Source: Pleurodeles waltl
Taxonomy: Eukaryota; Chordata; Amphibia; Caudata; Salamandridae
Length of the DNA: 64,000 bases
Assembly: GCF_031143425.1 (NCBI RefSeq)
Contig: NC_090450.1
Span: 223,273,442-223,337,441, forward strand
Reading direction: 5' to 3'
The notes under the pieces are model-generated. The model saw only the letters and a program-made list of their open reading frames with translations. It did no database searches and was not told the origin of the DNA. Position 1 is the stretch's first letter. Each line of letters opens with the position of its first letter. The translations under genes were made by a program, and so were the position numbers. This document shows, one piece after another, positions 57,404-64,000 of the stretch.

Positions 57404-58258
57404 AATGAATGCATCACTAAATGCTGCTGCTTGCCTGGTCTGCTTCAGGGGATTCCTGTTTTGACCGGGTCACTGCTATCTTGTCTCCTCTTAATTGGCT
57501 GCCTATTGAAGGAAGATCTATGCTTAAGGTTGGCTGCTAGTTCACAAAACCATCCACTCCGATCAGTTGTGCTATCTTGCTAAGAAACTGAAACCCTGTG
57601 GTGGTTCCCCACACATTCATATAATTGACTCCTACTATTTGATATCCAAGCCTTAAGGAAAAAATGGAGCTTGAGTCAGTTCTTCTCTGGAACTATCTAC
57701 AGAATTTAGAACTCAGTTTGAACCTTAAACACTCTACCAAGTTTCCAAAAACAAGTCAAAGGTTTAGTCTTCAATAAGTTCTACCCAAATGTGACCCCTA
57801 TCTAGATCGATTTGATGCTCCATAGCATACTAAGTTGCTTTTATTTGTTATTATATTAACAGCACCTTCTCCTTCAATGGAGCTGGGGTTTGGTATTGAC
57901 TCTGGATCAGTGCCCCCATTTTGTAAAAGCATAATTATTTATCTGTGCACTTTCCTCCCTCTAACTTCTGCCTTCTGTGTATGCACCCAGTCCTGCTTAA
58001 TTATTTGTGTTGGTCATCCAGATACGTCCTAGATTGCTTGCCCTGCAATACCCACTTATGTGCCCTCCTATCGCACAATACCTTACTCTCAAGTCTGGAG
58101 ACTTGCCTTCCTACAATTTGTCAGAGTGCTTCCTTACAATGTTTTCTGCATACTCCCTTCTATTTCTGGCTATCTGTATAAGATTTGCTTTGTTGTGTAA
58201 AGCACTCTGAAGCCCTTGTACTTACATTTTGAAAGCTTATAAACAAATAAATACATTG

Positions 58259-59635
58259 ACCCACTTCTTCCCCTGCAGTAAATTAATACCCTTGTTCTTT
58301 TATCCTCTACTCTAGGCCTTTCCAGCACCATTTTATTTCTGTAGAGCAAGCCCTCATTGAGCGTCTCCTATTCCTGTCCATAACCGTTTCCTTCAGGAGC
58401 CCCACCCATTAGTTCTTGTTCCTCTCGTGCTCACCCATCACCGTTCTAGTTTTGGAGAGGGGGGCAACATGCAATACAACTGGCAGTGCTAATGCGCTCT
58501 CTTTCAACTTGCAGGGTTTTGGCTCCCTCATCCTCCAAAGAAGTGCTGCAATATGTTTGGCTTTTCCAGCCAGCACATAAGACTGAACACTGTAGGAAAG
58601 TGACAGGATTTAATTGTGCTGCATGATGGCCAGTTGGCTGGCACATCAACAGTGATTAACAGTAATAAGCTTTTTTAATCACAGGAAAGAGGTAGACTTC
58701 TTTTTTCACTCTGTCTTCTTTCCAACCCTGGTCGACTTTCCCTTTTCTGACAGGTCACTATGCGGTCACCATTTACTCTTTGCCTGTTTGTTCCTTTCTA
58801 AAAGTGCAAAGGGGAACTCCGACCTCGACAGCCGTTTACACATCGTCAGCCACACAACCTGTGCGGAATGTTTGGAGGGGGCCTGCGTCCTGTGGTACTT
58901 GTGGAAAACCATAAGATTTTGCATGACATTTTCACTTACTTGTGCTGTAAGACTAAAGGCCCCTTGATGTGGGTGACCAAACTCTACATACTGCACAGCT
59001 GTTGTTTTAGACAATGTTAAACGTCTGTTTGTTAACAAATCACAATGTCACCAATGTTTTTCTAACAGATCAAATATGGATTCTTTGCTGCATAAATTGT
59101 GTTGGCTGGGGACAAATGTCTGTGATTTGAAATGTTGGTAACCTTGATGCCAAAGAGACAGAGGAGGAACATTTACAATTGCATACAAAATCAAAATGTT
59201 TATTGAGGAATCATTTAAACATAAGTGCTATTGTTATTTCCTGGTGCTGGTAAATATGTGAATTAAAGGATACAGACGAATCACTAACTGACAATGTGCC
59301 TGACTTGGGGAAAAACGTAGTTACTCGGCATGCCTAGAAATAGGAAAACATTGATAATGTCTCTGACATCAAGTTTTGGGTTTGCAGTACAAACCCACTG
59401 ACCCCATCACAAGGACTTGGATGACATTTAAACTGCATATTTCCTGAACTGAAACTAAGTATCTTGATAAGAGAGCAGGTCTTAAGGGCGAAAATAAATT
59501 AGGTGAATTAAAGGTTACCCTCTCCTAAAACTAGATAATTTTATTTCCAGCATTGTCATTCTTCATGAAGGAACAATGGAAATAATAAAGCAGGGACCAG
59601 GAAAAATTCTTTGGTTTGCAAAAAGAGAACACCAA
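58259..59635. other. No gene recognised
   Basis: Ordinary sequence downstream of the L2 tail. Frames at 58446-58649 (-) and 58766-59038 (-) have no motif. Confidence 0.5.
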
Positions 59636-60354
59636 GGGCCAGATGTAGGAAGGAAGCAATTTGCGAGTTGCAAATTGCGAGTCCTTCCGACTCGCAATTT
59701 GCAACTCGCAAATTGCTATGCAGTACGGTGTCTCAGACACCGACTGCAACTCGCTATGGGGTCGCAATGACCCACCTCATGAATATTCATGAGGTGGGTC
59801 GCATATTGCGGCCCCATAGCGAGTATAGGCACTCGCTAACATGGAGGCCTGCTGTAGTCAGCAGGCCTCCATGTTAGCGACCTGCTTTTCAATAAAGCAG
59901 TTTCATTTTTTTTTTTTAAATGTAGCCCGTTTTCCCTAAGGGAAAACGAGCTGCATTTCAAAAAATCCGAAACCTTTTGTTTCGTTTTTTTCAGGGCAGG
60001 GAGTGGTCCCTTGGACCACTCCCTGCCCTGAAAAAATATTTTGGGGTCCATTCACAAAGGGGAAGGGGTCCCATGGGGACCCCTTCCCGTTTGCGAATGG
60101 GTTACCATCCACCTCAAGTGGATGGTAACTGCGACTCCATTTGCGACCGCATAAGCGGTCACAAATGGAATTGCATACCATTGCGAATCGCAAATAGGAA
60201 GGGAACGCCCCTTCCTATTTGCGATTCGGAAATGCATTTTGCGAGTCGGTAACGACTCGCAAAATGCATTTCTGCATAGGAAACACGCATTTGCGAGTCG
60301 CAAACGGCAAATTTTGCCGTTTGCGACTCGCAAAGTGCTTCCTACATCTGGCCC
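59636..60354 (+). mobile_element. Polyhairpin MITE, family C copy 2
   Basis: 719 bp with termini GGGCCAGATGTAGGAAG and CTTCCTACATCTGGCCC. CAA at 59633-59635 is repeated at 60355-60357. The hairpins follow the same order as in 22606-23322 and the length is within 2 bp. The last stem, around 60291-60332 (GAGTCGCAAACGGCAAA arm), is better preserved here than in copy 1. Non-coding; short frames such as 59611-59877 are by-products of the palindromes. Confidence 0.9.
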
Positions 60355-60786
60355 CAAATTCTTTAGAATAACACGAATATAAAATATAGAATTTAATAGT
60401 GTTCTTTATTGAAGAACAGGCAGACAAAGACAGAGAGACTGCACACAAATCTCATCGCACATATGGTATATTGATTCTAAAAAAACTTTTCCAATTGGGA
60501 TCTTACCTCCTTCTCACCCGTTAATGATTAGTGGCACTAATGAGAATAATAACAAGGAAATTAGGAAAGTTTAGTAATAGTAAAAGTGGAAAATGTGTAG
60601 AACAAGGAGAATAGTGCAACGTCTAGAAAATGAAATAAACATAGATTTTTTTGTCTGATAAACACATGAGAGAGATGTTAATTTCCTAGAAGACTCTGGC
60701 TCACCAAGGAAATTACCTTCAAAAGAGATGTTTATATTGAAACGGGTGAAGTGGGGTGATAATCTACTCAGACACAAAAGACGCAC
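60355..60786. other. No gene recognised
   Basis: AT-rich gap between a MITE and the family A fragment. Nothing identified. Confidence 0.5.
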
Positions 60787-60890
60787 AGGGGGTCATTATA
60801 TCCCTGACGGTGAGTGGAAATGTGGCAGTAGTACCGCCAACAGGCTGGCGGTACATACTGCCACATTATGAGAATGGCGGGTTGGACTGA
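60787..60890 (-). repeat. End fragment of a family A MITE
   Basis: GGGGGTCATTATATCCCTG and the following AATGTGGCAGTAGTACCGCC, CCAACAGGCTGGCGGTA and CTGCCACATTATGAGAATGG match the inverted right end of the element at 53888-54899 (CCAACAGGCTGGCAGT, CCGCCACATTATGAG). Only about 100 bp remain, cut by the start of the L1 5' region. Confidence 0.75.
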
Positions 60891-61804
60891 AGGTAGGTGC
60901 GGGAGCTCCCGACATGCTCCGCGCCTAAGGACCTACGGAGAAGTGTAATGGCGGCAGGACGCATTGCCAGATCAGCCTTGCCACGCTGAAAAGAAAAAGA
61001 TAGCGGCATTGCCCTCCCCCCGCGCTGCTGGACAATGCTCGGAGGCTCGAGGGAATAGCGCCGAGCACCGGCAGTTAGCTTTAAAAAAAAAAAAAACATC
61101 TGATTCGAGTGCCCGACGAGCAGCTTGGAGCGGCGCTGGAGCAAAGATTCTCCCCTCCACCCCGATCGATACAGGAGCTGTCTGTAGGAGCAGGCTGTTC
61201 TGGGCTCTTGGCGCGCCGAGCCCAGCAGATGCCGGCAAAAGAAAGGCAAAAAAAAAAAAGGGACATAGCAGAGCCGATACCTCCTATCAACTCGTGGCTT
61301 CTTCTGCAGCAAATTTCTCTCTCCCTATGGCCGTTAAGGAGGCGGTGAGGAAGCGAAACGAGGTGTTTTCGGCAAGTACTATCTACAGTTGATCAGCTAT
61401 GTGTTAAGGGGATGTATCGGTAGCTCTAAAAAAAAAACTGTGTCAACACATGCTGTGCAGCAGGGGGGTTGGAGTTTGAGATGGAGTGGAGTCTCATTTT
61501 ATATGGGAGGCACGTTGAAAGCAGTTTATTAACTTTGGTTCTCCATTGATTTAAGGCTTAAAAATTAAAGGAAAAATCCCCAGTAACGGGGGGGATTTGT
61601 AAGGGTTCACCAGTGACTTCTAGCCAACTACATCTATAATCTACCACAGAGGCAGTGGCTTATATTAAGTGGATGCAGTTGTGGCCCTCCTGTGTCCTTC
61701 TCCCCCTCTGATTCATGCTCTTCCTCTGACCTCCGTCCACCCTCTCCTCCTGGACCCGGTTCTGCACTACCAAATTTGTCTTCGCTGCCTTGGTCGTCCC
61801 TACA

Positions 61805-62226
61805 ATGAAACGCATGGCGCAAGATACAGGGTCTAAATCTCGGACAATGGGCAAATTCCAGAAAGGACCTAAATCTAAGACCCTGACCCCAGCTTCAGGA
61901 AGGCTCAGGCAAAGCTCCAGCTAACAAGACCCGTCAGGCCCTGTAAGGGAATCTTCCCAGGCTTTGAATCTTTCACCTTCCTCTTTAGGTCCCACTCCCA
62001 TGCCAGAGCTCAGTATTGGAGAGTTTGTGGAACCGTCTGTTCCAAGGAGCCATTTCTTCAATCACACTCTCAATCCTCCTCTACCCTTCCGATAGGTGCA
62101 GTCACTGAGTCTTCTTCTGCATCACTTCATTCGGCGACATCAGGCAATCTTTCTCCAAACCGTCTTTCAACTCCTCCCCAACTGAATGCAGAACAATTTG
62201 AGAAACCCCCAATAGCAATTTGGAAG
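61805..62226 (+). pseudogene. N-terminal part of L1 ORF1, broken
   Basis: An ATG at 61805 reads MKRMAQDTGSKSRTMGKFQK, a basic start typical of L1-type ORF1 proteins, then meets a stop, with further serine/proline-rich text in shifted frames until the main frame begins at 62227. The true ORF1 start is therefore probably here. Confidence 0.55.
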
Positions 62227-63162
62227 GTGTCATCAAGTATGAGGGGGGCAAAAGAAGGAGTGGTGGAGAGGAGAACTCTCCCAAGCGGAGGAACCAAATC
62301 AAACATTGGCGAACCCTCTGTCGTGGCTCTAAATTCTGGGCCAGAAGAACTAAGCGCAGAAGCCTCCACAGTATTGGGAGTCAATTTCAATATAAATACT
62401 GAATTGCAACCCCTTGGCTCCTCTCCTAACACCCTATCTCCAGCCTATATGGTAAGTGGGACTAAGGGTTCTTCAACGATGGAGGAGTTAATGGGACAGA
62501 TTTTGGTGGAACTTCGTGCTATAAAACTCTCCCAGAAAGAGGCTCGTAGAGAGACAAAAGACCAGCTAACGAAACTGAACACTCATCTAACTCTTCTCTC
62601 CTCTCGAGTCTTACAGGTGGAACAGATGGTCTCAGACTTGGAGGATGCAGGGATTCGAAGAGAATCAACAACGTCTCGGATTCAATCCGAACTGGAAGAT
62701 CTTCAGTTAAAACTGGACAAAGCAGAGAACAGGTCCCGGTTTTCCAATCTCAGATTCGTAGGGGTCCCAGAAGGGATGGAAGCAGCATCATCAGTGGCTA
62801 ATATTGTCTCTGAACTCATCTATAAAACTGTTTTCCCGGAGAGGGAGAAAATGGGAGGGGATCTCACCATCATGCGGGCCCACACGGTACCCTTCACCCG
62901 TCCAGTAAATTCCAAATACCCACGCACCATTCTGGTCAACTTTGGAGATTTTCGAATCAAGGAGCAAATTCTCTCACAAGCTAGGAAAGTGAGGGAGTTT
63001 AAGATAGATGACCAGTTTACGTATTGTATTTTTCCAGACATGTCAGTGGCAGCTGCACATCGGTGCCTTGAATTTGTTGGACTGATAGTTTCAAAAGTCT
63101 TGTGGTGCCGGCCGGGTTTGTGCAACTGGCTAAACTTAAAGTTCTACATAAAGGCCAGGTGA
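62227..63162 (+). pseudogene. L1-type ORF1 protein, C-terminally frameshifted
   Basis: 311 aa open. Residues 1-80 are low complexity. A coiled coil (about 85-170) runs through MEELMGQILVELRAIKLSQK, LLSSRVLQVEQMVSDLE and LEDLQLKLDKAENRSRF. The RRM begins SNLRFVGVPEGMEA (about 173). The C-terminal domain shows TILVNFGDFRIKEQILSQAR and FTYCIFPDMSVA. Near 63080 the frame changes; the alternative frame continues with LAKLKVLHKGQVKVF and then NFLELFKKARRG to a stop near 63264. It binds element RNA as a trimer in related L1s. The N-terminal lead lies upstream in other frames, so the copy is defective. Confidence 0.85.
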
Positions 63163-63482
63163 AAGTTTTTCAGAATGTCCAGGAGGCAACTAACTTCTTG
63201 GAACTCTTTAAAAAAGCAAGGAGGGGGTATGACTTAAGAGGATGGGAACTAGGGAAGGAGGCATGAATTTACATTAACCACATGACATTCTATACGATTG
63301 TCTTTTGTGCAAGTGGTACTGTAATGGAGAAAAATCTTTGCTGGGCGTTGGGAATATTACCCAGTAGAAGTCAATAGGCGATGGCGAGGTGATTGACTAC
63401 TGTTCGAAGAAGTGCCGTCACCCTGCTCTTTTAGTATTAGTTCTCCAAGGTGCCATGATACTGCACCCCAAAATTGGGTGAA

Positions 63483-63640
63483 GGGGCGGGGGTGGATCAT
63501 TGTCCAGTGTTTTCATGACGGGTAGGACCCACCAGGGTCGGGGGGTTTGGGAAGGAGGGGGAGTCAGGACAGGGCAGGGGAACGATGGGGGAGGTTTGAG
63601 GCGGGATACGGGGTCAGGGGATGGAGCACAGGGTGGAGTT
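63483..63640 (+). other. G-rich inter-ORF region
   Basis: Repeated GGG and GGGG runs (GGGGCGGGGGTGG, GGTCGGGGGGTTTGGG, GGAGGGGGAG, GATGGGGGAGG) lie between ORF1 and ORF2, so the L1 RNA could form G-quadruplexes there. The open frame across it has no protein motif. Confidence 0.6.
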
Positions 63641-63846
63641 AGATCAAAAAGAAAAGCAAGGTGGAAAAGAAAGAGTTATATCTGCTTTCCGAGGACAAGG
63701 TTTAGCGGAGTCAGAACAAAAAATCCAGGTGGTGATCAACCAACTTCAATATTTATGTGAAGAGCAAACACAAGACAAAAGTCTAGTCAAATTAGTAGTA
63801 CTAGTACAATGGGGCATGGCAGTGAGGGCTGGTACACTGAGAAAAG

Positions 63847-64000
63847 ATGGGATCTAAGGTAAATGGGGGCAACAACAATGCGAAATTTCGAGCTGTACTT
63901 AATTGGCTGGAATCAGCACAGGCACAAGTGGTCATTTTAGAAGAAACGCATCTAGAGGCAAACGCTCAGGTACCTAGACTTCTGGCATGTATTACTCATT
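63847..64000 (+). pseudogene. Start of L1-type ORF2 (endonuclease), partial
   Basis: From the ATG at 63847 the frame reads VNGGNNNAKFRAVLNWLESA, then VVILEETHLE. These correspond to the NVNGLN-type opening and the QETHL catalytic motif of L1 endonucleases (Glu of EETHL retained). It is open to the window edge, so integrity beyond 64000 is unknown. Confidence 0.8.

Larger units (their letters stand above)
56431..58258 (+). mobile_element. L2-type LINE, 5'-truncated
   Basis: RT coding text (56439-57092), C-terminal coding text (57240-57480) and a 3' end with AAAGCACTCTGAAGCCCTTG, followed by ATAAACAAATAAATA (58198-58254). This is the hallmark of L2 tails. A 68-bp MITE at 57093-57160 interrupts it. 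Confidence 0.85.
60885..64000 (+). mobile_element. L1/Tx1-type LINE, running off the right edge
   Basis: A CpG-rich 5' region (about 60885-61350) with long A-runs at 61083 and 61247 precedes an ORF1 remnant, a G-rich inter-ORF region and the start of ORF2 at 63847. The left boundary is approximate. The 5' region with CGCGCC, CCGCGC and GGCGGC words is the likely promoter. Confidence 0.8.

Overview
The window looks like intronic and intergenic DNA from a giant-genome amphibian, most likely a salamander or newt. The basis is its load of nested transposons: L1/Tx1-type LINEs, an L2 LINE, a Gmr1-type Gypsy element with a 2.8-kb LTR, a Helitron, hAT and Harbinger-like MITEs. There are no bacterial signals: no operons, Shine-Dalgarno sites or densely packed genes. 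The species assignment is inference.

Only one piece looks like host coding sequence: a 113-bp exon at 6436-6548 (+) that reads as part of a cytosolic-type aspartate aminotransferase, closest to GOT1L1. Nearly everything else I can name is mobile DNA.

Layout: 1-6.4 kb is unrecognised; 6.44 kb holds the exon; 7.22-7.50 kb a hairpin and a C-rich tract; 7.68-8.31 kb a GC-rich MITE made of consecutive hairpins. A broken minus-strand Gypsy element covers 9.1-17.2 kb. Its domain order is gag-protease-integrase-RT-RNase H, its 5' LTR is complete and its 3' LTR is cut down to about 0.2 kb. A decayed minus-strand Helitron (HUH Rep plus Pif1-like helicase) covers about 19.2-24.0 kb and carries a hairpin MITE at 22.6-23.3 kb. 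A minus-strand L1 follows at about 24.05-30.7 kb. A plus-strand L1 (35-45 kb) is interrupted by a nearly intact 6.4-kb two-ORF LINE on the minus strand (37037-43420), bounded by a perfect 12-bp target-site duplication and carrying 99-bp GC-rich tandem monomers in its 5' UTR. From 45 to 60.4 kb come a long inverted-repeat element, a hAT MITE, four more Harbinger-like MITEs, an L2 remnant and a 68-bp miniature MITE. A third L1 (+) starts near 60.9 kb and runs off the right edge.

The most unusual signal is a group of MITEs (22606-23322, 59636-60354, 48354-48984, 7682-8311, 52600-53167) built almost wholly of back-to-back short hairpins. Comparing copies shows base changes matched on the opposite arm of the same stem: four such pairs in one family and two in another. 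Most of these elements have identical 3-bp flanking duplications, which fits the PIF/Harbinger superfamily. The hairpins are therefore kept paired while their sequence changes, by selection or by a stem-templated copying process.
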